Assembly: GCA_020353515.1 (NCBI GenBank)
Contig: CP070695.1
Location: 3,823,908-3,887,907, forward strand
Direction of reading: 5' to 3'
DNA from: Candidatus Heimdallarchaeota archaeon
Lineage (GTDB): Archaea > Asgardarchaeota > Heimdallarchaeia > Hodarchaeales > Hodarchaeaceae
Length of the DNA: 64,000 bases
The first letter of the stretch is position 1; each line of letters begins with the position of its first letter. The translations under genes were made by a program, and so were the position numbers. The notes beneath the pieces were generated by a model that was not told where the DNA came from, ran no database searches, and was given only the letters and a program-made list of their open reading frames with translations. Positions 26,354 to 39,199 of the stretch are shown here, in pieces.

Positions 26354-27643
26354 ATGGCACAAAAGTCAATATATGAATTTTCAGCAAAGAAATTACTTAT
26401 GTTAGAGTTACCAAAATATTTCCCTGAATATAATTATCATGGGAAACTCGCGGTAATTACGCCTGATACTGATTGGAATAAATTAGTCACCGCCAATCCT
26501 TGGCTTAAAACTGATAAGCTTGTAGCAAAGCCTGATCAACTTTTTGGAAAGCGTGGTAAAGCAAAATTATTGCTATTAGACGCGGATTTTGATGGACTGA
26601 AATCTTTCTGTTCTGATAGGTTAAATAAAGGAGTGGAAATTGATGGTATTAAAGGTACTCTCAATAGATTTCTAGTTGAACCATTCATTCCACACGAGAA
26701 AGAATTTTATGTCTCAATAACTTCTGATATGGAAAATGATATTATTCACTTTTCTTTCGAAGGAGGTATTTTCGTTGAGGAAAACTGGGATAAAGTAATA
26801 CATATTCCTGTCCCAATTGGAACTGATATTTCAACTTTTGATCTAGCAAGTAAGCTTCCAGATTTAGGTAACTTGAGAAATGAACTTATACAATTTATCA
26901 AAGGAGTTTATCAAGTCTATGTCGACCAAGATTTCGCTTTTCTAGAGATAAATCCTTTCGCCATCACTGAAGACAAAAAGATAGTTCCTTTAGATTTAAA
27001 AGCCAAACTTGATGATACTGCTAGTTTTTTACATATAGATACTTGGGGAAATCCAGATAATCCTATTGAGTTTCCAAGGGCTTTTGGACAAAAATTATCT
27101 AAAGAGGAACAATTTATTTCTGACTTGGATGAAAAAACTGGAGCTTCCTTAAAATTTACCATCTTGAACAGAGACGCCCGAGTATGGACGATGGTAGCAG
27201 GGGGCGGTGGATCTGTCGTGTACACAGATACTATCGCTGATATGGGGTTTTCTAAAGAATTAGGCAATTATGGAGAATATTCAGGAAACCCTAATCGAGA
27301 GCATACAGAACTTTACGCCCAGACGATCATTGATGTTATCACGGAAAAACCTGATCCTCAAGGACGCCCCAAGATTTTACTTATAGGTGGTGGAATTGCG
27401 AATTTCACTGATGTGAAAGCAACCTTTATGGGTATTGTAGCAGCCTTACGTAAATCTGCAGAAAAGTTGCGTAATGCTAATGTTAAAATCTACGTCCGGC
27501 GAGGTGGGCCAAATGAAAAAGAAGGATTGAAATTGATGAAGGATGTTGGTCAAGAAATAGGGGTTCCTATTGAAGTCTTTGATAGATATACACATATGAC
27601 AAAGATTGTTCCATTATCCTTGGAGCTAGTTAAAGGAGATTAG
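26354..27643 (+). CDS. aclB: ATP-citrate lyase, small (ATP-grasp/N-terminal-type) subunit
   Basis: The 429-aa protein matches the SucC-like N-terminal part of ATP-citrate lyase: K-S-I-Y-E-F-S-A-K-K-L-L, P-D-Q-L-F-G-K-R-G-K and G-G-G-S-V-V-Y-T-D-T-I-A-D. The C-terminal part has R-R-G-G-P-N-E and T-H-M-T-K-I-V. It cleaves citrate to acetyl-CoA and oxaloacetate together with the large subunit encoded four bases downstream. A GAGGAAAG SD precedes the ATG. The symbol follows the Chlorobium convention; in plants this half is ACLA. Confidence 0.92.
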   Translation: MAQKSIYEFSAKKLLMLELPKYFPEYNYHGKLAVITPDTDWNKLVTANPWLKTDKLVAKPDQLFGKRGKAKLLLLDADFDGLKSFCSDRLNKGVEIDGIKGTLNRFLVEPFIPHEKEFYVSITSDMENDIIHFSFEGGIFVEENWDKVIHIPVPIGTDISTFDLASKLPDLGNLRNELIQFIKGVYQVYVDQDFAFLEINPFAITEDKKIVPLDLKAKLDDTASFLHIDTWGNPDNPIEFPRAFGQKLSKEEQFISDLDEKTGASLKFTILNRDARVWTMVAGGGGSVVYTDTIADMGFSKELGNYGEYSGNPNREHTELYAQTIIDVITEKPDPQGRPKILLIGGGIANFTDVKATFMGIVAALRKSAEKLRNANVKIYVRRGGPNEKEGLKLMKDVGQEIGVPIEVFDRYTHMTKIVPLSLELVKGD

Positions 27644-27646
27644 AAA

Positions 27647-29485
27647 ATGACAGTTGAACTATTTAATCGGAATACTAAGGCAATTATTTACGGTTTTCAA
27701 CGTAATGCCATTCAACGAATGCTTGATTTTGACTTTGTATGTAAAAGAGAAACTCCTTCGGTCGCTGCAGTAATCAGACCGAGTCAAGCAGGGGCAATCG
27801 GTTACCATAAAGTGTTTTGGGGTGGGAAAGAAATTGTTATACCAATTTATCGCAAACTTGCACTCGCAATCAAAAAACATCCTGATGCCGACGTTTTAAT
27901 CAACTTTTCATCATTTCGCTCTGCGTATCCAACAACAATGGAAGCGTTGAATGCTGATACCATCAAGACTGTAGCTGTTATTGCAGAGGGAATCCCTGAA
28001 CGCCAAAGCCGTGAAATGCATAAGTTAGCCCAGAGTAAAGGAAAAGTAATAATTGGTCCTGCGACTGTGGGCGGAATACAAGCAGGGGCATTCAAAATTG
28101 GTAATACAGCCGGAACAATAGAAAATGTTGTTCTTTCTAAACTCTATCGTCCAGGTAGTGTTGGATTCGTGTCAAAAAGCGGAGGTATGAGTAATGAAAT
28201 GAATTTTGCAATCTCTCAGAACTCCGATGGTGTCTATGAAGGAATAGCTATCGGTGGTGACCGCTATGCTGGATCGACCCTATTGGATCATCTGCTTCGG
28301 TACGAGGCTAATCCTAAGATAAAGATGATGGTTTGTCTTGGTGAAGTTGGTGGTACAGGAGAAATAGATATTGTCAATGCTGTTAAAGATGGTCGTATCA
28401 CTAAACCCCTAGTGATGTGGTGTATTGGTACAGCAGCTAGTATCCTCCCATCTGGATTACAATTCGGACATGCAGGTGCAATGGCTGGTAGTGAGATGGA
28501 AACAGCTAGCGCAAAGAATAAAGCTCTCGCGGAAGTCGGAGTAATCGTTCCTGATTCCTATGACGATTTCGGTGACAAGATCAAGGAAACCTTTGAAAAA
28601 CTGAAAGCTGAAGGAAAGATTGACCCCATCGATGAATTTGAACCTCCAAAATTACCTATGGACTATGCCCAAGCTTCTAGACAAGGTATTGTAAGAAGAC
28701 CAACCGATGTTGTATGTACAATCAGTGATGAGCGAGGAGACGTTCCAATGTTTGCAGGTGTTGGTCTTGATAGAATTATTAGGGAAAATAAATCGATTGG
28801 GTATACAATAGGTTTACTCTGGTTCAAAAGGGAGTTACCACAATATGCCCAAGACTACATCGAAATGGTTGTAAAATTAACTGCAGATCATGGACCAGCT
28901 GTTAGTGGTGCCCATAATGCAATAATAACTGCTCGCGCTGGTCGAGATCTTATGTCTTCGCTTTCGAGTGGAATCTTAACAATAGGTCCACGATTTGGTG
29001 GTGCCATCTCTGATGCAGCGAAATACATCAAGGAAGCTGTTGATAAAGGCTCGAAACCAGTAGATTTCGTTGACTACATGAAAAACGTTGTCGGAATAAA
29101 TATTCCTGGTATCGGCCATAGGATAAAATCTGTCCAGAATCCTGATGTTCGTGTAACACTCCTAAAGGAATTCGTTTTCAAACACTTTGAGACACATCCT
29201 CATCTTGATTTTTCCTTAGAAGTAGAAAAAATTACTACTGCAAAGCGAAATAACCTTATCCTCAATGTTGACGGATGTATTGGGATCTGTTTCTTGGATC
29301 TCCTCTTAAATCTTGGTTTAACTGATGATGAAATACAAGATGTTATCGATAGCGAGTTACTCAACGGATTATTCGTTCTTGGCCGATCTATTGGAATGAT
29401 GGGGCATATCTTTGATCAGAAAAGACAGAGAGCCGCTCTTTATAGACAACCGTGGGATGAGATCTTGTTTAGTACAGAAAACTAG
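27647..29485 (+). CDS. aclA: ATP-citrate lyase, large subunit (SucD-like plus citrate-synthase-like domains)
   Basis: The 612-aa subunit has an N-terminal CoA-ligase-like region with the phosphohistidine in F-G-H-A-G-A-M. Its C-terminal citrate-synthase-like domain carries V-S-G-A-H-N-A, G-P-R-F-G-G-A and P-G-I-G-H-R. The length agrees with the large subunit of two-gene ATP-citrate lyases (bacterial AclA, plant ACLB). It gives the cell reversible citrate cleavage, which matters because no standalone citrate synthase is in the window. It is co-transcribed with the small subunit (GGAGATTAG SD inside the overlap region). Confidence 0.93.
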   Translation: MTVELFNRNTKAIIYGFQRNAIQRMLDFDFVCKRETPSVAAVIRPSQAGAIGYHKVFWGGKEIVIPIYRKLALAIKKHPDADVLINFSSFRSAYPTTMEALNADTIKTVAVIAEGIPERQSREMHKLAQSKGKVIIGPATVGGIQAGAFKIGNTAGTIENVVLSKLYRPGSVGFVSKSGGMSNEMNFAISQNSDGVYEGIAIGGDRYAGSTLLDHLLRYEANPKIKMMVCLGEVGGTGEIDIVNAVKDGRITKPLVMWCIGTAASILPSGLQFGHAGAMAGSEMETASAKNKALAEVGVIVPDSYDDFGDKIKETFEKLKAEGKIDPIDEFEPPKLPMDYAQASRQGIVRRPTDVVCTISDERGDVPMFAGVGLDRIIRENKSIGYTIGLLWFKRELPQYAQDYIEMVVKLTADHGPAVSGAHNAIITARAGRDLMSSLSSGILTIGPRFGGAISDAAKYIKEAVDKGSKPVDFVDYMKNVVGINIPGIGHRIKSVQNPDVRVTLLKEFVFKHFETHPHLDFSLEVEKITTAKRNNLILNVDGCIGICFLDLLLNLGLTDDEIQDVIDSELLNGLFVLGRSIGMMGHIFDQKRQRAALYRQPWDEILFSTEN

Positions 29486-29487
29486 GA

Positions 29488-29510
29488 GAAAAGTCCCCCC
29501 TTTTCTTTTT
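29488..29510 (+). terminator. Hairpin with T-tract after the ATP-citrate lyase genes
   Basis: GAAAAG and CTTTTC pair across the loop TCCCCC and are followed by TTTTT, just after the TAG of the large subunit. It resembles an intrinsic terminator; in archaea the T-tract alone may suffice. Readthrough to the isocitrate dehydrogenase gene remains possible. Confidence 0.5.
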
Positions 29511-29571
29511 ACTAAGGTTTAAAGATAAATCAATTAAATTAAAATTATTAAAATCGTAAAGGTGATAAATA

Positions 29572-30771
29572 ATGTCTGAAGAATATGTGAAAAAAGCAAC
29601 AGAGCATTTTGAAAAATTGGTAAGGGAACAGTTAGAACGCGTAGAAAGGATGAAAAAAGAGCCTGATTGGACAGATTACAGCACATTAAAACCGATCATC
29701 ATTGGTGCTTGTGGTGGAGATGGTATCGGGCCTAAAATCACTGAGCACGCTGTGGCTGTTTTAAACTTCCTCTTAAAGGATGAAATCAAGTCAGGAAAAA
29801 TCGAAATCCGAAATATTGAAGGTTTAACCATCGAGAACAGAGCAAAAGTGATGAAAGCGATTCCTGATGATGTTTTGGAAGATTTAAAGAAATGCCACGT
29901 CATCCTCAAAGGTCCAACCACCACTCCGTGGAAAGGAAATAAGTATGGTTGGCCAAATATTGAGAGTGCTAATGTGGCAATGCGTCGAGAACTAGACCTC
30001 TTTGCCAACGTTCGTCCTGTTCGTGTTCCCGAAAAGAACATCGATTGGATGTTTTATCGTGAGAATACAGAAGGAGCATACGTTCTTGGTTCAAAAGGTG
30101 TTGATGTCTCCGATGACCTGGCCATAGACTTCAAAGTGATTACTAATCAGGGTTCTGACCGTATTATCAGAGCAGCGTTTGATTATGCAAAGAAAAACAA
30201 TATCAATAAAGTTACTGTAGTCACAAAGGCCAATGTTGTCAAGAAAACAGATGGTAAATTCCTTGCAATTGCTGAAGAAGTTGCTAAAGACTATCCAGAG
30301 GTTGAATGGGACGATTGGTATATTGACATCATGACCGCAAAACTCATCGATCCTGCTCGACAGAGCTCGTTCCGAGTGATTACTGCTCCAAACCTGTATG
30401 GTGACATTGTTACCGACGAAGCAGCTCAGATTCAAGGGGGTTTAGGAACTGCAGGGGCCGCTAATATTGGAAAACGATATTCGATGTTTGAAGCTGTCCA
30501 CGGTTCTGCTCTTCGAATGGTTGAAGATGGCAGGGTGGACTACGCAGACCCTACAAGTATCATTAAGGCAGCTTCGATGTTATTGAACCATATTGGATTC
30601 ACAGAGAAGGCAGACAGACTTGACAAAGCTATTGAGATCTGTTCTCAGTATGAAAAGAAGTTTGTCATAACAGGCAGAGATACAGGAGCAACTGGAGAAG
30701 AATATGCCAAATATATAATGGAAACGCTCCAAGATCCCAATATTGACCAGAAATGGCAAAGTTATCAGTGA
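29572..30771 (+). CDS. icd: Isocitrate dehydrogenase (NAD(P)-dependent, homodimeric type)
   Basis: The 399-aa enzyme oxidatively decarboxylates isocitrate to 2-oxoglutarate, or the reverse. Visible signatures are G-D-G-I-G-P, the substrate-binding S-A-N-V-A-M-R-R-E-L-D-L-F-A-N-V-R-P, Y-R-E-N-T-E-G-A-Y and the late N-L-Y-G-D-I-V-T-D-E-A-A-Q. An AGGTGAT SD lies close to the ATG. It follows the ATP-citrate lyase pair and converges on an aconitase, so citrate-to-2-oxoglutarate chemistry is encoded together. I cannot assign NAD or NADP specificity with certainty. Confidence 0.93.
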   Translation: MSEEYVKKATEHFEKLVREQLERVERMKKEPDWTDYSTLKPIIIGACGGDGIGPKITEHAVAVLNFLLKDEIKSGKIEIRNIEGLTIENRAKVMKAIPDDVLEDLKKCHVILKGPTTTPWKGNKYGWPNIESANVAMRRELDLFANVRPVRVPEKNIDWMFYRENTEGAYVLGSKGVDVSDDLAIDFKVITNQGSDRIIRAAFDYAKKNNINKVTVVTKANVVKKTDGKFLAIAEEVAKDYPEVEWDDWYIDIMTAKLIDPARQSSFRVITAPNLYGDIVTDEAAQIQGGLGTAGAANIGKRYSMFEAVHGSALRMVEDGRVDYADPTSIIKAASMLLNHIGFTEKADRLDKAIEICSQYEKKFVITGRDTGATGEEYAKYIMETLQDPNIDQKWQSYQ

Positions 30772-30855
30772 AATGCTTAATTTTCCATTTCTTTCCTTTT
30801 TTCTTTGTTGTCACATCAATATTTTTTTTTAAATAAAGAGGGAGATTGGAAGGAA

Positions 30856-32775
30856 TTATATATAACTTAATTTTCCACCGGCAAGGAGTATTTTGCGATC
30901 ACGCTCTGAAAGATCATATGAAGTTTCTATGTCAAATCTTTGGGTAACATCTCGGATGATAATGGTTTGATTTTCTTCTAAGGCTTTACGCACTCCTTTA
31001 ATCTCTAAAATATCATTTTCTTTAATTTTGTCATAATCCGCTGTGTTTGCGAAAGATAAAGGAAGAATTCCGAAGTTAATTAAGTTGTCCCGATGAATAC
31101 GGGCAAAGGACTTCGTAAGGACGGTCTTTATTCCTAGATACATTGGAGCAAGTGCTGCATGTTCCCTGCTTGAACCTTGACCGTAATTCTCACCGCCAAT
31201 TATGATTCCCCCGCCTTCCTCTTTACTTTCAAGAGCTCGCTCGGGGAATGTTGGATCGACCTGCTCGAACACATGCTTACTAATTTCAGGAAGATTAGAC
31301 CTTAGAGGTAGAATCTTTGCTCCTGCAGGCATGATATGATCCGTAGTGACGTTATCTTCTGTTTTAATGAGCACTTTGAATTGAAAATCGTCAGGAAGCG
31401 CTTGGAATTCTGGTAATGGGGCAATATTGGGGCCTCGGATTATCTCGACCTCTTCAGGTTTGTCAGATGGTTTAAGAATCATTGAGTCATCGATTTCAAT
31501 TGATTTGGGAATTTCAATTTTTGGAAAGTCTCCTAATTTTCGGGGATCTGTGAACTCTCCAAAAACAGCGGCAGCCACAGCAACTTCTGGACTGACCAAA
31601 TATGCATTTGCACTTTTTGTTCCACTTCTACCATAAAAATTCCTGTTGAAAGTACGGGCAATTGTTGCATCTGTCTTAGGAGCAAAACCCATGCCAATGC
31701 ATGGACCACAAGCAGTCTCAAGAATCCGAGCTCCTGCGGTAATCATATCAGCCAAACTACCATCTTTTGATAATTGCATTAACACTTGACGTGATCCAGG
31801 AGAAATACCTAAAACTGTGTCTGGATGGATTTTCCGTCCTTTTAGAAGAGCTGCAGCAGTTAACATGTCTTTTAATGAACTATTAGTGCAAGATCCGATT
31901 GCTACTTGGTCTACCTTCATTCCTTCAACTTCAGATAGAGGAATAACGTCACCTGGAGAATGGGGTTTAGCAACAAGGGGTTCCAGTTCAGAAAGATTGA
32001 TCTCTATTATCTCATCAAAATCATCATCGCTTCCAGCAGGAATTTCCATCCATTGATCTTCCCTTTCTTGCCATTTAAGAAACTCACGCGTGATTTCATC
32101 AGAGGGGAAAATTGATGTTGTTGCTCCAGTTTCAGCCCCCATGTTTGTAATAGTAGCTCGCTCGGGAACTGATAGTGTTTTCACTCCTGAACCAAAGTAT
32201 TCTAGGATTTTACCAACACCACCTTTTACTGATATCCTCCTGAGAACTTCTAAGATTACATCTTTGGCAGTAACATAATCTGGTAAAGATCCAGTTAGTT
32301 TGACTCCTACCATCTTCGGTGTTTTGAGATAAAATGGACCCGCACCCATTGCTACAGCAACATCAAGACCACCAGCACCGATTGCAATTGCACCCATTCC
32401 ACCAGCTGTTGGAGTATGCGAATCAGAACCAATCATTGTCTTTCCTGGTCTCGCAAAACGCTCGAGAAAAACTTGATGGCAGATACCATTACCAGGTCTA
32501 GAAAACATAATGCCATATTTTGCTGCGACTGATTGTAGATACCGATGGTCATCAGGGTTTTTAAAATCTGTTTGTAACGTATTATGATCTACAATTGACA
32601 CAGATAATTCTGTCTTGACCTTATCAAGACCCATTGCTTCAAATTGAAGGTATGCCATCGTTCCAGTGGCATCTTGAGTCAGAGTATGATCAATACGAAT
32701 ACCAATTTCTTCTCCGATCTCAAATTTTCCCTCAACAAGATGATCTTCTAATATTTTCTTTGCTATGGATACCAT
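30856..32775 (-). CDS. Aconitate hydratase, ~640-aa single-chain (Aquifex/mitochondrial-like) type
   Basis: The 639-aa protein has R-I-D-H-T-L-T-Q-D, G-S-D-S-H-T-P-T-A-G-G and the cluster cysteines in I-G-S-C-T-N-S-S and A-C-G-P-C-I-G. The swivel domain follows with N-Y-G-Q-G-S-S-R-E-H-A. It isomerises citrate and isocitrate using a 4Fe-4S cluster. It converges with the isocitrate dehydrogenase gene over a T-rich gap that could end both transcripts. A second, 897-aa aconitase lies at 54-57 kb; one of the two may act on another substrate. A homoaconitase or isopropylmalate-type role is less likely given the length. Confidence 0.9.
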   Translation of the reverse strand: MVSIAKKILEDHLVEGKFEIGEEIGIRIDHTLTQDATGTMAYLQFEAMGLDKVKTELSVSIVDHNTLQTDFKNPDDHRYLQSVAAKYGIMFSRPGNGICHQVFLERFARPGKTMIGSDSHTPTAGGMGAIAIGAGGLDVAVAMGAGPFYLKTPKMVGVKLTGSLPDYVTAKDVILEVLRRISVKGGVGKILEYFGSGVKTLSVPERATITNMGAETGATTSIFPSDEITREFLKWQEREDQWMEIPAGSDDDFDEIIEINLSELEPLVAKPHSPGDVIPLSEVEGMKVDQVAIGSCTNSSLKDMLTAAALLKGRKIHPDTVLGISPGSRQVLMQLSKDGSLADMITAGARILETACGPCIGMGFAPKTDATIARTFNRNFYGRSGTKSANAYLVSPEVAVAAAVFGEFTDPRKLGDFPKIEIPKSIEIDDSMILKPSDKPEEVEIIRGPNIAPLPEFQALPDDFQFKVLIKTEDNVTTDHIMPAGAKILPLRSNLPEISKHVFEQVDPTFPERALESKEEGGGIIIGGENYGQGSSREHAALAPMYLGIKTVLTKSFARIHRDNLINFGILPLSFANTADYDKIKENDILEIKGVRKALEENQTIIIRDVTQRFDIETSYDLSERDRKILLAGGKLSYI

Positions 32776-32927
32776 TCACCAAACATCCTATTCTTAAAAG
32801 GTATTAAGCTGTTTTTTCAGTATTTAGCTTGATTAAAAAAAGGCTTTTACAAATTTATAAATTCTTTTTACTAAATGATTTCCATGAACGAATTATTAGC
32901 TCTCCTCTTTCGCGTAGTTTCAATAAT

Positions 32928-36047
<3,120 letters not shown>

Positions 36048-36196
36048 TCATCAACTTTTCTCGAATATCTCATTCCCCTTTTAAAGGTTTGAATTATTAT
36101 AACTTGATATATCTCTAGTATCTACCTTTTTCTGCTAAACGTTTAAAAAAAAAATCTTGAAAAATGTCCACAATCAAGAAAGGTGGATTAAATACA

Positions 36197-36664
36197 ATGA
36201 GCAAACAGGAAAAAGTGGAATTCTACAAAGAACAAATCAACATAGAGAACACAATAGTTGAAAAGGCTGAAAAAGCAGTCCAAGGGATGGAAAATATTCT
36301 GATTCGGGAACTAATTCTTGGGATCGCTTTGGATTCAAAAAAGCATGCAGGCATGTTAAATGCATTAGTGAGTATATATACCAAACCAACTCCCTCTGTT
36401 GCCGAAGAATTCGGAGAAGATCTGAAAAAAGCTATTGCAGAGCACATTGAGCTAGAACAGCAAGCAATTGATGCTTATCAGGAACAATTAGACAACACCG
36501 ATAATGAAAGTGAAAAACTCATCATCAAGGCCATCCTCAATGATGAAAAAAAGCACCACACGCTCCTCCAAACAATCCAAAAAATGATTGTTGAAAAATT
36601 AACCCTATCAGAAAATGAGCTTTGGGAGATGGTAGAAGAAAGCTTTTTTGATTTCGGGGAATAG
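36197..36664 (+). CDS. Ferritin-like (rubrerythrin-type four-helix) protein
   Basis: The 155-aa protein is almost entirely helical, with E-x6-Y and E-x2-H-type positions (H-A-G-M-L-N-A, H-I-E-L-E-Q-Q-A-I-D-A-Y and D-E-K-K-H-H-T-L-L). This repeats the E/H pattern of a ferritin-like diiron bundle. There is no rubredoxin domain. I start at ATG 36197 (M-S-K-Q-E-K) after GGTGG; an upstream ATG at 36164 would add 11 residues. Such proteins act in peroxide or iron handling. The gene lies alone between lacZ and the convergent hdrA. Confidence 0.65.
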   Translation: MSKQEKVEFYKEQINIENTIVEKAEKAVQGMENILIRELILGIALDSKKHAGMLNALVSIYTKPTPSVAEEFGEDLKKAIAEHIELEQQAIDAYQEQLDNTDNESEKLIIKAILNDEKKHHTLLQTIQKMIVEKLTLSENELWEMVEESFFDFGE

Positions 36665-36684
36665 AAGCTTATTATACGGATTTT

Positions 36685-36720
36685 GGAGACCCTTTTTAGG
36701 GTTCTGATCTCCCTTTTTTT
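36685..36720 (+). terminator. Hairpin plus T7 tract after the ferritin-like gene
   Basis: ACCCT (36689-36693) and AGGGT (36698-36702) form an inner stem, GGAGA and TCTCC an outer stem, and seven T residues follow (36714-36720). It lies about 20 bases after the stop and 70 bases before the hdrA stop on the other strand, so it could serve as a terminator for the plus-strand gene. Confidence 0.55.
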
Positions 36721-36790
36721 GTACAGTTATCTTAGGAATAGAAGAAAAGAAAACTCCCAATCCTTTTAGTTAAATTTGAAAAATCTGTAT

Positions 36791-39181
36791 TTAGGCAGCA
36801 GCCTTTGCTTCTTTGTGAGCAACCTCATGATTTTTACGAGCAATTTTACTCATCTCTGTGACGACATCAGCAAATTTCTTGCCCTCAGCAGCTGACATCC
36901 ATTCAATGATAAAGCGCTCATCAGCGATACCTTGTTTCTTCATCCAGCGACGAATCTTTCTCTCACGCTTCAATGCCCAATCGTTTCCAGAGATATAATG
37001 ACAGTCTTGAGGATGACACCCAGTCAGCATTACAGCACCTGCACCTCGTTCAAAAGCCCGCTTGATGAAGTCAACATCGACACGTCCAGAACACATAGTC
37101 CTAACTATACGGGAATTGGTTGGATACTGAATTCGGCTTGTTCCAGCAAGATCAGCGCCTCCATACGAGCACCAATTGCAAGCGAAGATCATCACCTTCT
37201 CTGAAGCGTTATCTCTTAGGGCAATGTCTACTTGTCGAAGGATCATCGCGTCAGTAAAGTTAGTCATGGTAATGCAGTCTTTTGGACAATCTGCGGCACA
37301 GGTTCCGCATCCTTTACACAAGATGGGGTTGACATGAGCTGGAGTCTTTTTCTTCGTATCCACACTAATAGCATTGTATGGGCAACGTTTTGCACATGTT
37401 CCACAGGAATTGCACAGTTCGGTATCTACATAGGCAAACAGGGGTTCAACACTAAACTCTCCTTTAGTAAGTAATCGTGTAACTCTTCCTGCTGAAGCAC
37501 TAGCCTGAGTAACACACTCACGAATGTCTTTTGGAGCTTCTGCCCCGCCAGCAATGAATACACCATCAGTTGGAGTATCAACGGGTTTTAATTTGGGGTG
37601 AGCTTCAATATAGAACCCTTTAGGATCTCTTGAGACAGGAAATGGTATGGGATATGCAGAACCTTCCGCCCCAACAGAAAGTACAACTAGATCGAATTCT
37701 TTAGTAAGAAGTTTTCCTGACCGAGTATCTTCTACAGATACAAAGAGATTATTATCTCCAGGATTCTCTTCTATCAAACTTGGACGTCCACGGATATAAT
37801 GAACTCCTTCCTCTCTAGAACGAGTGTAAAGCTCCTCAAAACCTTTACCAAAGGCTCTAATGTCCATATAGAAAACAGAAATATCTACTTCAGGCCAGTG
37901 TTCTTTGATGAGTAGACTATCTTTTATAACTTCCATGCAGCAGAAATTACTACAGTATGGGTTGAATCGAACGTCTCGTGATCCGACACAATTGATAAAT
38001 GCGACACTTTTAGGAGGTTTAAGGTCACTGGGCCTAACAAGTTCTCCCGAGGTAGGACCAGCAGCATTAATCAAACGTTCAAATTCGAAAGTTGTTACAA
38101 CATTAGGATACTGTCCCCATCCGTATTCAGGGATCTTAGAGGCATCAAAAATCTCAAAACCCGTTGCTACAATTATTGAACCAACTTTATAGGTATATGT
38201 CTTTTCAGTATCCTCGTAATTAATAGCTTCTTTATCACATGTGCCAGCACACTTTCCACATGCTAAAGGGGAAAGTCCAAGGCAGTTATCGGTATCTATC
38301 AAGTAAGCTGCTGGGACAGACTGTGGATATGGAATATATATTGCTTTTCTCCAACCTAGATTACCAGAATACTCGTCAATGACGTTTACAGGACAGATAT
38401 CTATGCAATCATTACATGCTGTACAAAGATCCTCGTCAACATAGCGTGCTTGCTTCTTAATTGTAACCTCAAAATTCCCCACATATCCTTCAATATTTGT
38501 TACTTCTGCACTTGCAATTAAATCGATATTCTGGTGATTACCCACATCAGCCATTTTTGGACCAAGGATACAAATAGAACAATCCATTGTAGGAAATGTT
38601 TTGTCAATTAAAGCCATTTTTCCGCCAATCGTCGGACTTTTCTCAACCATGACGACTTGATAATCATCAGCTAAGTCTAACGCTGCCTGAATCCCAGCTA
38701 CTCCTCCACCGATGATCAATACCCTTTTCTCAACAGGAACTACGATTTCGTCAACAGCCTCGAGTAACTCGGCCTTGGCTATTGCCATTTCAGTTAATTC
38801 TTTTGCTTTTAAGGTCGCTTCTTCTTTCTCATGAAGATGTACCCAAGAGCAATGTTCTCTGATATTAGCAACCTCGACTACTTCTGGGTTCATTCCAACA
38901 CGTTTTAACAGGTTTTTCCATGTTGGAAGATGTAATCTTGGGGAACAGGCTGATACAACTATTTTTTCTATTCCTTGTTCTTTAATTGCTTCCTCAATTT
39001 CAACTTGTCCTGGATCTGAACAAGTATAGGTGTTTACCTGAACGAGTTTTACTCCTGGTAACTGCTCTGCTTCTTTAGCTATTTCATCGATATCAACGGT
39101 ACCACCAATATTCTTCCCACATTTACAGAGAAAAACACCAATTTTAGATTCTTCAGTTGGTTGATCTACACTTTCAGTCAT
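36791..39181 (-). CDS. hdrA: HdrA-like flavoprotein fused to an MvhD (F420-non-reducing hydrogenase delta) domain
   Basis: HdrA is the FAD-bearing electron-bifurcating subunit of heterodisulfide-reductase-type complexes. This ~796-aa protein starts with V-F-L-C-K-C-G-K-N-I-G-G-T-V and has the FAD motif I-I-G-G-G-V-A-G-I-Q-A-A. Four Fe-S sets follow (e.g. C-T-A-C-N-D-C-I-D-I-C-P, C-N-S-C-G-T-C, C-K-G-C-G-T-C-A-A-D-C-P). The last ~130 residues are an MvhD domain (F-A-C-N-W-C-S-Y-G-G-A-D and G-C-H-P-Q-D-C-H). I start at ATG 39181; a GTG at 39190 also fits. It is followed on the same strand by no Hdr partner, but korB, korA and korD lie just upstream, suggesting ferredoxin-coupled electron transfer. 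Confidence 0.88.
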   Translation of the reverse strand: MTESVDQPTEESKIGVFLCKCGKNIGGTVDIDEIAKEAEQLPGVKLVQVNTYTCSDPGQVEIEEAIKEQGIEKIVVSACSPRLHLPTWKNLLKRVGMNPEVVEVANIREHCSWVHLHEKEEATLKAKELTEMAIAKAELLEAVDEIVVPVEKRVLIIGGGVAGIQAALDLADDYQVVMVEKSPTIGGKMALIDKTFPTMDCSICILGPKMADVGNHQNIDLIASAEVTNIEGYVGNFEVTIKKQARYVDEDLCTACNDCIDICPVNVIDEYSGNLGWRKAIYIPYPQSVPAAYLIDTDNCLGLSPLACGKCAGTCDKEAINYEDTEKTYTYKVGSIIVATGFEIFDASKIPEYGWGQYPNVVTTFEFERLINAAGPTSGELVRPSDLKPPKSVAFINCVGSRDVRFNPYCSNFCCMEVIKDSLLIKEHWPEVDISVFYMDIRAFGKGFEELYTRSREEGVHYIRGRPSLIEENPGDNNLFVSVEDTRSGKLLTKEFDLVVLSVGAEGSAYPIPFPVSRDPKGFYIEAHPKLKPVDTPTDGVFIAGGAEAPKDIRECVTQASASAGRVTRLLTKGEFSVEPLFAYVDTELCNSCGTCAKRCPYNAISVDTKKKTPAHVNPILCKGCGTCAADCPKDCITMTNFTDAMILRQVDIALRDNASEKVMIFACNWCSYGGADLAGTSRIQYPTNSRIVRTMCSGRVDVDFIKRAFERGAGAVMLTGCHPQDCHYISGNDWALKRERKIRRWMKKQGIADERFIIEWMSAAEGKKFADVVTEMSKIARKNHEVAHKEAKAAA

Positions 39182-39199
39182 TGTTATCACTTAATATCA

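Noticed and set aside
27647..29485. Standalone citrate synthase
   Set aside because: The citrate-synthase-like part is the C-terminal domain of the ATP-citrate lyase large subunit.
30856..32775. 3-isopropylmalate dehydratase large subunit
   Set aside because: The protein contains the C-terminal swivel domain in one chain and the length is that of aconitase.
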